Assembly (NCBI GenBank): GCA_958450365.1
Contig: CAUEEP010000735.1
Span: 2,478,001-2,542,000, forward strand
Source of the DNA: Mesorhabditis belari
Lineage: Eukaryota; Nematoda; Chromadorea; Rhabditida; Rhabditidae
Direction of reading: 5' to 3'
Length of the DNA: 64,000 nt
Of this stretch, positions 10,845 to 23,700 are shown piece after piece (within the stretch, counting starts at the first letter, position 1; each line of letters begins with the position of its first letter). A program made the position numbers and the translations under genes. The notes under the pieces are model-generated. The model ran no database searches and had not been told where the DNA came from. It worked only from the letters and a program-made list of their open reading frames with translations.

Positions 10845-10910
10845 AAAAACTGCTGTTACCATTTGATAGAACTGAGTTTTTTCTTGAAAACAAGCCACAA
10901 AAAAACTTTA

Positions 10911-10982
10911 TAGCTCAAGCTCAAGCTCAAGCTAAAGCTCAAGCTCAAGCTCAAGCTCAAGCTCAAGCTCAAGCTCAAGCGA
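10911..10982 (+). repeat. CAAGCT hexamer array
   Basis: About 12 units with one CTAAAG interruption. Confidence 0.9.
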
Positions 10983-11225
10983 AAGATTTTCAAGCGATTC
11001 TACGAAGGGCACCCGAATCTAAACAGCAAAAAAAACTGCTGTAACGACCTTTAAACATCCTCATCAAAAGGTTGTTTAGATGGCAATTTTTGTGTAAAAA
11101 GTATATTAAGGGGGTAAAAATATCTGAATTTTTATAATCCGGTGTTAGTTTTTCAAAAATTCGCGTCTTTTCCAAGTCAAACTGCCCGTTTACAAAAAGT
11201 ATCGGAGCTTTTGCCGCACCCTGTA

Positions 11226-11750
11226 TACAGTCATGGACAAAAGTCTTTTAACGTTGGTTTTTAGAAGTTTTTTCTTTGTATATCTTGATCCAAATCCGAC
11301 CGCAAACGGTTAAAAGATTTAGCAAACGGTTAAATCATTTCAAATCATTTCAAATCATTTCAAATCCTTTCAAGCATCAAATCTTCTCTCTAGTTCTCTA
11401 ATCCAATCCATTCTAAACCAAAAATCTCTCCCATTTTCTCAATTCTCAACAAAACCCTCATCTTTTTACCCTTTCTCTTCAAATCTTTAACCAAAAACAT
11501 TTGCAAGATCTCTAAATTTCAAATTTTCTCTTTAAAATCTCTCAAATTCAATGATCTCTAAGAAATTTCGGAAAAATTTGACGATTTGACGATCTCCTTT
11601 ACGTACTTTTTATTATTTTTATTATCAATCGACCGATTTTTCATTTTTCTTGATTAGTCAACGAAAAAGAAGGCTAGCAATGTCTTTCAATCAATCAATC
11701 CAATCAAATCAATCCAATCATTTCATCCAATCAATCCAATCATTTCAAAT
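11226..11750. other. Presumed upstream region of the second astacin gene
   Basis: Starts with a solo transposon end (CAGTCATGGACAAAAGTC, as at 21506). The rest is AT-rich with CAATCAAATC/ATTTCAAATC runs. No TATA box or trans-splice acceptor stands out before the ATG at 11751. Confidence 0.4.
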
Positions 11751-14700
11751 ATGCCTACTTATTCAATCAATGATTCAAAAATGAAGAAAAAGAAATTCTG
11801 TAGCCCTTACAGACTACTTTTCACAATTATTTTCATGTTATTATTGCTGTTTATTGGTGCAATTGGAGCACAATGGATCGGTGGAGGGAATGGGGGATTG
11901 TTGAGCGGTTTGGGTGAGTGAAACGGGGATTTGAATGCTTTTGTTTGAACTTTTCTGAGTCAGTTGATTGTTGAGCGGTTTGGGTGAGTGAAATGGCGAT
12001 TTGAATGCTTTTGTTTGAACTTTTCTGAGTCAGTGTACTTTGCACAGCTTCTGCCGCACTGTATTCTTTTGATTCCGATAAAGAAAGCTTCAAAAAAACC
12101 ACAGAAAAAGTGATGTTATTGGTCGCAAATAGCAAAGCATTAATTGCCAATAACAAAGCAATATTTGCCAATAGCAAAGCTACGGTTGACCCATCACAAT
12201 TTAATGTAAAGCTTATTTCTGAAGAGGTTGAACGAGGGTTTTCGAGAAGACAGCGTCTTATTTGGTGATCAGATGAAAATAAAAAACGTGGATTACTTTT
12301 TCACACACCTAATAAGTGTCAAATGCTTTTTTTTTTTTTTAAAAGAACCATTTGATCAGAAGTTAGTTATAAGGTTTGACAAAAACAAACAAAGTTTGAC
12401 TTCTTATTTCAAAAACGAGCATATCATAAAACGACGTTGAGGGCATCCAGGGGTACGGTAATTGAAGCGTGTTTGGGAAAACAGGGCCCTATTTCTGAGT
12501 AGGACAAGAAAAAAAAGCTATAACTTTGCGCAGAATCACTATTTTTAATTACTTTTTGAACTAAAATGCTTAGAAAGGATCGTGAAATAAAAATTATTGG
12601 ACAGGATTTGTTTGTTAATGAACTTTTATTGAGAACCAGACCTCCAAACTTTATCCTTTTGAAATCAGCACAAAATTCTGCGTCGAATGGTATAGATTAG
12701 AAGAAATTTCATCAGAAAACACATTTTAACATTGTTTCGCGCGGATGTGCATTGTAATGACTTTTTAAAAGACATCAAAAGGGAGATTTTATGTCAGACA
12801 ACAAAAGGATATAAGAGAGCAAAATCTGGACCGACTAGAGATGCTTAACTGAATTACGAAAGCTTTGGTACATCCTAGAGATGGTTAACTGAATTCCGAA
12901 AGCTTTAAACACAACAATTCTATTGCTCTTACAGGTTTTGGTGGAAATGGAGCTCAAAATTTTCAAAATCCAAATCAACAATGGCAACAACCACAAAATG
13001 GAGGGGTTCTAGGTGAGGAAATCTTGCGGAAATTTAAAGATTTAAAAGATACTGTAGCTTAGATGCTGTAGCTTGGATATTGTAGCTTGGATACTGTAGC
13101 TTGGGTACTGTACCTTGAATTCGGTAGGTTGAATTCGGTAGCTTGAATTCGGTAGCTTGAATTCGGTAGCTTGAATTCGGTAGCTTGGATCCTGTAGCTT
13201 GGGTACTGTACCTTGAATTCGGTAGCTTGAATTCGGTAGCTTGAATTCGGTAGCTTGAATTCGGTAGCTTGAATCCTCTGTAGCTTGGGTACTGTAGCTT
13301 GTACTGTACTTGAATTCGGTAGCTTGAATTCGGTAGCTTGGATCCGGTAGCTTGGGTACTGTACCTTGAATTCGGTAGCTTGAATTCGGTAGCTTGGATC
13401 CTGTAGCTTGGGTACTGTAGCTTGGGTACTGTACCTTGAATTCGGTAGCTTGAATTCGGTAGCTTGAATTCGGTAGCTTGGGTATTGTAGCTTGGATACT
13501 GTAGCTTCTAGACTGAATCGTGATAAACTAAATTATAACTAAATTATAATAAACTAAATTTTTAGCTTTTAGAGGACTTTGGCTCGGAAAAGAAAGCCCT
13601 TTTGTGTTTCGATAATTGAAAATGAAACTCTCATTTAGATTTAGAAATAAAAATATTGATTTTAATAGAATTGAAGTCTTTAATAGAAGCTTTTTTGTGG
13701 AAATAATTGGAAACTATAATAAATTATAATAAACAAGATAATTTCTAATCTCTTTTTTGTTTAGATGATTTGCTTGGATCGCTTGGAATGATGCAGAATA
13801 ACAATCAATTGCTTCAACCACAACAATCTTCGCAAGGAGAGCATGGAGGGATTGCGCAAAATGGTGAACATTTTCTTGGCTCATTAGAATGAAATAAGTC
13901 TAGGCTAAAGCTCGGCAAGGTTAAATCAACTAGAACTAGGTCAGCTAAGCAGCTCAGCTAAGCAAGAAGCTAGGCAGCTCAGCTAAGCAAGAAGCTAAGA
14001 TCAGCTAAGCAAAAAGCTAAGATCAGCTAAGCAAAAAGCTAAGCTCAGCTAAACTAAGCGAACCTTGAAAACAAAGCTTTTCAAAAACTCTAAAAAGTCA
14101 TTTGCAAGAGAAATGATTTGGTTATTTAATAAAATAACCGTAGCTTGCGATTAATTCAATTAGAAGATGAATCTAGGTGAAAGACAGTAGGATTCAACCT
14201 AATAGGATTCAGTATTTGGCCAGAATCAAGGTTTACTTAGGCTTAGACTTAATGCAAAAGCTAGCGGCTAGCGCCTTGCACTAAGTTTATTTAGGTTTTC
14301 AGGCTTAGACTTCGGCTTCGGGTCAAGCTCAGGCTTAGGCTTAGGCTTAGGCTTAGGCTTAGCTAGCTTAGGCTTAAGATTAGGCTTAGTGCGGAGGCTA
14401 GCGGCTAGCGCCTCGCACTAAGTCTATTTGGGTTTGGGCTGAACCCCCCATTTTCTGGATCTCAGCCAGTTTAAGCTTAAGCTTAGGCTTAGGCTCAGGC
14501 TTAGGCTTAGGCTTAGCTGGGGTCAAGCTGGCTAGGTTCAGGATCAGCCTAAAACTAGGCTGATCGCTAGCTAAGACTTGAGCCTGAGATCAGAGCTAGG
14601 CCAGTGCCAAGTAGGGCCAGGATCAGGCCAAGCTAGGTATCTGGTTCGGTTTAGCCAAGATCAGTTCTAGAAGATTTCTGCTTCTATCCACATTTAGGTT

Positions 14701-17700
14701 TAATGAACGATTTGAGTCGACTCCTTCATCAGGGCGATCCCGGACATCACCAATGGGAAGAGCACGCGCGGCGATTTTGTGGGAAATATCCAACACATCA
14801 GAAATGCGTGTAAGTCTTGGAAAACTGGAATAATCGTTGTTGAGATTTGTCATAGATTCAGTTTTTAGAGGTGGCAAGTTTCCAGAGTTCAGCGAAATCG
14901 AAGGTATGCTCGCGAACATCGGGCGGAGTGTGCAAAATCTTGTTCCACAGATTCCCAGGTTTGATTTGTACTAGTATCTCTTTACAGAACCTTACTAGAT
15001 GATCCAGTACTATGTAATCATTTCTAGTATCCTTTCTAAACCTTATAGGATCACTTTAAACAATCCCCTGAACGGTGTGCCGTTTGATTTGGCCTCATTG
15101 ATCAACAACAGTCTAATGGGAATTGGAGAGATCAATGTAAATGCCGTTCAAAGTATTCAGGTAAAAGAAATTTACATAAAAACGTTTCAACTTTTCATAA
15201 AAACGTTCAAAGATCAATAAGATTTTAGAATGTTTGTCAAAGAATGGACTGCAATGAGCAAAAGGCCGCTTACACAGAAAGTCGGAGCTATGTTAGGGAA
15301 AAGGTCGGAATTATTGATATCTTTTGATTTTTAAATCAAATTTTCTTTTAGATGTTAAATTTCGAAAAGATCGTCCACGGAAAAGATACATCAAATGATT
15401 TGGATTTGAGATTGGAGAGGACGAGACAAGTCAAGCAAGCGTTGATCGACAGAGCGAATCTCCAGGGAGTGGTGAGGATGATTTTGATTTAAATGAACAA
15501 ATGGCCGACTGGCTAAGAGCCTTGTATCTTGGTCAAGCGGTCAAGGGTTTAATCCCGCTGCCTAGATTATTTTTTTCATATACCGTATTTCTTCGAATCG
15601 ACCTTTACCAGGAATAGACGTCCACCAGGAATCGACCTCCACCAGGAATCGACGCCCACCAGGAATCGACGTCCACCAGGAATAGACGTCCACCAGGAAT
15701 CGACGCCCACCAGGAATAGACGCCCACCAGGAATAGACGCCCACCAGGAATAGACGCCCACCAGGAATAGACGCCCACCAGGAATAGACGTCCACCACGA
15801 ATAGACGCTCACCATGAATAGACGCTCACCACGAATCGGCGCTCACCACGAATAGACGCCTACCCTATGCTACTTTACTATGAACGTTTTCTGCTGGCTT
15901 TTTCCTTATAAGCAGATTTAGCGTTCTCCAAATTGCTTTATTTGTTCATTTTTATAAATAATTTTTTTTCAGGTATTATCTAATCGTCTGAAGGTAAATC
16001 TTCTGATGATGAAACTCGAGTCAAGAAGAACTCGAAGAACGAAGAAGGAAGAACTCGAAGAACGAAGAACGAAGAACGAAGAACGAAGAACGAAGAACGA
16101 AGAACGAAGAACGAAGAACGAAGAACGAAGAGCGAAGAACGAAGAACGAAGAATGAAGAACGAAGGCGAAGAGCGAAGAGCGAAGAACAAGGAGTCAAGA
16201 AGAAGCGATGCTACGATATAGAAACGAAATTGGATGCGATTGTATGCGTGCAAAAGAGGAATAAAATTTCTGCAACTGTTTGGAAGTTTGGAGTCGCGCT
16301 GAATCCCGGAATGGATAAAGGAAAAGGCTTGATGGCTGAAAGGGAGGACATGGATCTTCGTCTTTCGGGATGGTGGCCGGCAAGCAATTGTGAAGGTGTT
16401 GAACGAATTGCCGAAACAATCATCGACTTATTTTCCACAATTACTTCAAGGATTGGGAAAGATGCATTGGTTCAAAATGGAAGAGCTGATTCCGGATAGA
16501 ACCCAGCTCATCAATGCTATCGAACAAAGAAATAAAGATTTCAAATCGCTGCTGACTAATTTGAAAGCTGCTGACTTCGATAATGAAGAAGATAGTGATT
16601 TTTTTGAAAAAATAAACGCCTAGACGATGGAATACAGTATCTAATTTTTTTTTTCTATATTTAGGCTTCTTTTTTTCTTGTTTATACCATATGATTTATA
16701 TTGATGAAGGTCTTTTTTAAAGACTTCTTTAAATGCAGATCTTCTGCTACAGTGTGCTAGAGGATAAGCGTTTTGTAAAGAGCACAAAAATCATTGTAAA
16801 CTTTAGGTGACTCCAGCGGATGATGGAGTTTTCGATAAAGACATTCTCTTGACAACAGAACAAGCGGATTTCATGTTGAACGAGTTGGGGAAAGGCGGTG
16901 GAATGAGAAAGTGAGAAGAAAGAGATCTAGTACTCATTAGAGCCTTCAATTCAATGTTTTTTTTTGCAAATTTTCATTTAAAAACAGTTCTTTAGGTGTT
17001 TTTCAGTAAACTTTTCGGTAAAAGATCAACTGGCTGAACAAAATGCTATGCTACCTATACCATTCGACGTAGAATTTAATGCTGATTCCGAATCTGTCTT
17101 CCGTTTTTGCTAAATAATAATCTGCAAAGAGTTATAAGCGTCTAAAGTCTATTAGGACTCTGTAAATGGTCTTAGCAGCAAAGCTGTAAATGGGTTTGGT
17201 CTTAGCAGCCTTCTTGAGGCCCCCATTGGCCTTCTAGGGTCTCCTATCGGCCTTCTAGCAGCCTCCTTTGCTAAATAATAATCTGCAAAGAGTTATAAGC
17301 GTCTAAAGTTTGTTAGGACTCTGTAAATGTGAGCGTTTTGGTCTTAGCAGCCTTCTAGAGGCCCCTATTGGCCTTCTAGGGTCCCCTATTGGCCTTCTAG
17401 CAGCCTCCTTTCCGACCATATTCGGTGCGGCTGTGGCCGAGTGGTAAAGCGTTCGTTTCCAGCGGTTTCCAGTTCGTTTCCTCACAAGTTCGAGCGCCGC
17501 TTGGGATTGAGCAATCGATTCTTTTGCTTTTTTTCAAGAAAAACTGACTATTGTTTATTTCTGACTGACTGACTATTCTGACTACTGTATTTAGCTAAAT
17601 CAGTATTGTCAAATCGATTATCAAAACCGATTTAATTCCAGGAAAGGTAGCTTAAACCGATTTAATTCCAGGAAACGTAGCCTAAACCGATTTAATTCCA

Positions 17701-20700
17701 GGAAAGGTAGCTTAAACCGATTTAATTCCAGGAAAGGTAGCTTAAACCGATTTAATTCCAGGAAACGTAGCTTAAACCGATTTAATTCCAGGAAACGTAG
17801 CTCACTCTTCTTCGAAGAAGAATACGTAAAGAAATGGGATTTGAGGAAGCCGATAAAGTATACTTTTCATGAGTCATTAGGTAATGTATATTATAAAAAT
17901 TTCTCTTTGTAAACCTAATTATTCTAATTCTTCTTTAAAGCTTGAATATTACAGAAGAATGGGACAAGAATGACGTTCGAATGGGAATAGCGGAGATTAC
18001 TCGAAATGTTGAATGCTTAAAATTTGAATTTCTTGATTCAGCGCCCAGTGGTCCACATCTGCATTTCATGAAAATCGAGAATTCAAATTTGTAAGTCGAA
18101 CTTTGTGAGTTTTAAAGGTTAAACAATGAAATTTTAGCTGTGGCTTGTCATATACTGGTCGGTTGGATACGGGAAATCCGATTTATTTGAGTTTCACATG
18201 TGGAAATGTGAGTTCTTTTGAGATTTCTTTAAAAAGCATAATTTAAAGAGCTTAAATCAAGATAAACTGTTACACCAAAATAATCTAAAAGCTAAAAAAA
18301 CAAGGGAAATCACTGATTGACAAAAGTCGCATCATTTGGCTGGCGCTGGTATTACCTAGGGTCAAGTCAAATCGGCAATAAAGCCAACTCAAGCTTGGGC
18401 AATCAGTTTTGAGACATTTGAACTCAAATGATCGATCGGAACCGGTTTGGAACCGTATTAGAATCGTATTGGAACCGTATTGGAATTGTATTGGAATCGT
18501 ATTGGAATCGTATTGGAACCGTATTGGAACCGTATTGGAATTGTATTGGAACCGTATTGGAATCGTATTGGAATTGTATTGGAACCGTATTGGAACCGTA
18601 TTGGAATCGTATTGGAATCGTATTGGAACCGTATTGGAATTGTATTGGAACCGTATTGGAACCGTATTGGAATTGTATTGGAACCGTATTGGAACCGTAT
18701 TGGAATCGTATTGGAACCGTATTGGAACCGTATTGGAATTGTATTGGAACCGTATTGGAACCGTATTGGAATTGTATTGGAATCGTATTGGAATCGTATT
18801 GGAATCGTATTGGGACCGTATTGGAACCGTATTGGTACAAAATAGGAACCGTATTGGAACCGTATTGGAACCGTATTGGAATCGTATTGGAACCGTATTG
18901 GAATTGTATTGGAACCGTATTGGAACCGTATTGGAATTGTAGGGGAATCGTATTGGAATCGTATTGGAATCGTATTGGGACCGTATTGGAATCGTATTGG
19001 AATCGTATTGGGACCGTATTGGAACCGTATTGGTACAAAATAGGAACCGTATTGGAACCGTATTGGCACCGTATTGGAACCGTATTGGAACCGTATTGGA
19101 ACCGTATTGGAACCGCATTGGAACAAAGTAGGAACCGTATTGGAACCGTATTGGTACAAAATAGGAACCGTATTGGAACCGTATTGAAACCCTATTGGAA
19201 CCGTATTGGAAGCGTGTTGGAACCGTATTGGAATCGCGTTTGAACCATATTGGAACAAAATCGGAACCGTATTGGAACCATCGTGAAACCGTATTAGAAC
19301 CGCATTCGAACCATATTGGAACCTTTTTTCCCATCCCATGCCAAGAATTATTTCTTCTTTGAAAATTGTTTCTTTTCTTTAAAAACTCTAAGCTGTCTAT
19401 GTAGGTTGTCGATTTTTAGGCTAAAGTCCAGTTTGATGATTTGGATGACTGATTTTCTAAGCTTTACAATGAGAAAGGCTGACAAAACTACACCAAAATA
19501 ATCTAAAAGCTAAAAATACAGTAATCTAGGGGCAATCACAAAAGTCGCATCATTTGGCTGGCGCTGGTATTACCTAGGGTCGAGTCAAATCGGCAATAAA
19601 CCCAACTCAAGCTTGGGCAATCATTTTTGAGACATTTGAACTCAAATGATCGATCGAAACAACCTTAAACGATCTTAAATCCTTGGATGGCCTGGTCTGG
19701 CTTAGCCAGAAGCCTAGTCCTGGCTTAGCTTCTGACCTTGCACAACCTAGAAGACTTGTTGCTTATGTCCCAATTCTATGCTATGCTGGGCCAATCTTGG
19801 GCCAATGCCGACCTGCTATCCCCAGAGTTGATCCTTTTATGGGTTGAGGCTGGAAAAACAAAAACTAATCGGCACCGGGATCCGAACCTGGTCGGCTGGA
19901 TACGGGAAATCCGATTTATTTGAGTTTCACATGTGGAAATGTGAGTTCTTTTGAGATTTCTTAAAAAAAAGCATAATTTAAAGAGCTTAAATCAAGATAA
20001 ACTGTTACCTTTAAGCATAAAATTTACATTTAATATTATCGTTTTCTCTCTAATAGTAGCGCACCTTAAGCATCGCCTAAATTCCGCCTAAAATCTCGAG
20101 AACCGCTTAATAGAATCTATCGATGTGGGGTCGCAAAATGTAGCTGACGATGAGATCTTGTGGGGGATTTGAGTGTTGAGTTTCTGTGAAGCTTTGGAAG
20201 CCTTTGAAAGCCGTAAAATAGTCATCAACTCGGCTCGCTTGGGTACACTACTATAAGAGAAAATACGGTATTAAAATGTCCGGCAATTGGCTTTAAGAAA
20301 TCGGACTCTGATGGAATCAAGAAAATAATCTTTAGGTAATTTTTTCTAATATTAGCGCACCTTAAGCGTCGCCTAAATTCCTCAAAATGTAGCTGACGAT
20401 GAGATCTAGTCGAGAATTAGAATGTTGAGCTTCCGTAAAAGCCTGGAAACCGTAAAATCGTCACCAACTCAGCTCGACCCGGTGCACTACTATTAGAAAG
20501 AATATGGTAATTAAATCAAATGCCAACCTGTCTATGAATTATATGTGAATGTCCGGATGGATTTTGTGATTGATTCGGTGTCTGGGATGGGGTTTGCGAG
20601 GCTGAAGCAGCTGCTGCTGCCGCGGCAAGACTCTGTGCCGGCGCCGGGGGAAAATGTAGCTTTAGATGATCAAGAAAATGGATAAAGAAATTTTCGAAAC

Positions 20701-23700
20701 TGTTCAGTCTGTTCTGCTTCTGTTCTGGCTTCTGGCTGAACAATTTGTTCAGCCAATTCCTTTGTATCACATTTTGATCAAATTATAAGCAAAACGAGTT
20801 TTTTTGCTTTTTTGCGTCGCCTAAATTCCTCGAAATCTCGAGAGCCGCTTATCGGAACCTATCGATGTGAGGTCAGAAAATGTAGCTGACGATGAGATCT
20901 AGTGGGGGATTAGAGTGTTGAGCTTCTGGGAAAGCTTGGAAACCGTAAAATAGTCATCAACTCGGCTCAGCTGGGTGCATCGAGAGAATACGGTAGCTGT
21001 TTTAGTCGAATTTCTTGTCAAGAGCGGTGCTTTAATGAAAATAGAGATTTAAAGAAGAAAAAAGATTAAATGTAATTTGAATAAGGCTAAAGGAATTAAA
21101 GATTTAAATCCAAATTGAAATCATTTCAGCCACGTGGTATCGCGATTCATGAGATAATGCACGCATTGGGCGTCGCTCATCAACATTTACGTACGGATCG
21201 CGATGATTGGATTGAGATCGATTGGACGAATATAAATCCCCAGCACTATGATATGTTTGCCGTTTCGAATGCGAGAATGTTTACAACGTGAGAAATTGAG
21301 TAGAGAAAAAGATATGCTCTTTTATAGATATGGAATTCCGTACGATTACAAAAGTATTATGCACTATAATGCTTATACGGCGGCTGTGGATACGAGAAAA
21401 CCGACGATGAAACCGAGAGTAAGTTTAGAAAGATATTAGGTTGTCCGGGAATAGCTGAGCGTTTTTTATTGTTTATTATTTGGGTACATTTTTCTCAATG
21501 AAGTACAGTCATGGACAAAAGTCTTGGCGGCTCCTGGGTGGCAACTTTCAAACGCAAATTTAGCAACCTTTCCGAGAGGCTATAAAAAAGTTCTCACAAG
21601 TATTTTTGAGCATTTTTACTCTACTTTTAGCTATGACCAAGCATTGAACTCGAAAGTTTATTTTAAACAACAAAAATAAGCGTAAATGACAAAAAGGTCA
21701 AAAGGCCCGCCAAGACTTTTGTCCATGACTGTATGCTCGGTACCTTGTAATGTTATCAACACTTTCCAAAGCCAAATCTGCACCAAAAGAAGGTTTGGTG
21801 GTCCGCAGTGACAGTTTGCTGGTCTGCAATGACAGTTTGGTGGTCCGCAGTGACAGTTTGGTGGTCCGCAGCCATCACATCCAGCAGCCATCCATCACAG
21901 CTTTCTGAATCCGGGGGAAACGATTACGGCGGAGAACTACTGCCAACAAATCGATGAAATGCACCAGAAATTGCGGCGAATTTGCCCGGCATTGGTGAAC
22001 AGAAAAGGTCCAATTCTTCTCCATGACAAGGCTCGTCCGCACGTCGTACAACCCTGCAAAACCTGAACGAACTGCGCTACGAAAATTTGCCTCATCCGCC
22101 ATATTCGCTGGACCTTTCGCCTACCGACTACCACTTTTTCAAGCTGTGATTTTTCAATCTCGACAACTTTCTCCGGGAGAAATGCTTCAAAAACTCGATG
22201 CCAAAAACGCCTTCGCCGACTTTATCGCCTCCAGAAGCTCGGCCTTCTATGCTACCGGCATAAATAAATTTGTTTCTCGTTGGCAAAAATGTGTTAATTG
22301 TAATGGTTCTTATTTTGATTCATGTTTTTTTTGGATCAAGTTATGGGATTTTAAATATTCGAATTGAAAACGCTCATTTATTTCTGGACAACCTAATATT
22401 TTGTTTGCTACTTTACTACTTTACTTTGCTTACTTTGCTACTTACCTTTCCTTGCAAAACACACTCTTTCTAGTGCACTGAAGTCTTTATTTTCTTGTGG
22501 TAACAAAGAAAGATAAAGAATTTAATTCACGATATGTTAACAGATTTGAGCACAAAGTACAAGGCGAACAGCTGAATGAACTCATTTAAATGATTAGAGC
22601 TAATTGGGTAAATGAACCGGGCAAAGCAATCAAATTTAGATCTTTATGAGGCCGTGTTCTTAAACCTTTGTCCGGCACTTTATAAGTGTACTTTGTGTTA
22701 ACAACTGGAAACATATCCTTTCTGACACTTAATAAACAACTTTAGCAAAGCGCAACTCAAAACATTCGCTTCTTGGGGCAACGAGATCAGATGTCGACTC
22801 GAGATATTGAATTGTTGAAGAAAATGTACTGCAAATTGGAATGTATGTGATTTGAAAGCAAATTTGAGAATTCATTTATAGTAGTGGTTAAACGTTTGGC
22901 CGTTTGACCCCCGTTTGGCCCCCGTTTGGCCGTTTGACCCCCGTTTGGCCCCCGTTTGACCGTTTGACCCCCGTTTGAGCCCCCGTTTGGCCCCCGTTTG
23001 GCCCCCGTTTGACCGTTTGACCCCCGTTTGGCTCCCGTTTGACCCCCCGTTTGGCCCCCGTTTGACCGTTTGACCCCCGTTTGGCCCCCGTTTGACCCCC
23101 GTTTGGCCCCCGTTTGACCGTTTGACCCCCGTTTGGCTCCCGTTTGGCCGTTTGACCCCGCGTTAACTTAAAACGCTAGTTTATTTGATTCAAATAACTA
23201 AAAGCTTATTCGGTAGTTATTATACGGCTTTTTTTTAAGGAAACAACTTGACTTTCATGGAAAAAATCAAAGAGTTGCATAGCGAATAGGAGTTTAGTTG
23301 TTATTCCAACAATGTTATTGGCTTTAAAATGGACAACGAGTTTTGATTTTCAAGTGTAAAAGAATCAAATTGTTAAGCAAGCTTTCTAGAGTTAGATTTT
23401 GGTAGAAGTGTTGGTAGACGGTAGAAGTGTTGGTAGAAGGTAGAAGTGTTGGTAGAAGGTAGAAGTGTTGGTAGAAGGTAGAAGTGTTGGTAGACGGTAG
23501 AAGTGTTGGTAGAAGGTAGAAGTGTTGGTAGAAGGTAGAAGTGTTGGTAGAGGTAGAAGTGTTGGTAGAGGTAGAAGTGTTGGTAGAAGGTAGAAGTGTT
23601 GGTAGAAGGTAGAAGTGTTGGTAGAAGGTAGAAGTGTTGGTAGACGGTAGAAGTGTTGGTAGACGGTAGAAGTGTTGGTAGACGGTAGAAGTGTTGGTAG

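Larger units (their letters stand above)
10191..11223. mobile_element. Non-autonomous Tc1/mariner-type element, TA target site
   Basis: Ends CAGGGTGCGGCAAAAG and CTTTTGCCGCACCCTG are inverted, with similarity for about 40 bp, and are flanked by TA. No transposase is recognisable. It contains a SINE insertion (10478-10844) and a CAAGCT hexamer array. Confidence 0.85.

Noticed and set aside
11751..16623. Separate gene ending at 16623
   Set aside because: A model with exons 15973-15993 and 16222-16623 needs a weak 57-nt intron to avoid two in-frame TGA codons. Splicing from 15471 to 16807 keeps phase and supplies the missing 5' end of the astacin.
16222..16623. Selenocysteine reading of two in-frame TGA codons
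   Set aside because: No SECIS element or family support; the region is better explained as a frameshifted transposase-like fragment.
16996..17118. Extra astacin pro-region exon (VKDQLAEQNAMLPIP...)
   Set aside because: Open after a TTTAG acceptor but has no donor in the required phase, whereas 16910 joins 17801 directly in phase.
18285..19339. Long overlapping reading frames of 120-350 residues on both strands
   Set aside because: They are translations of an 11-bp tandem repeat, which stays open in several frames; no start context, splice sites or complex sequence.
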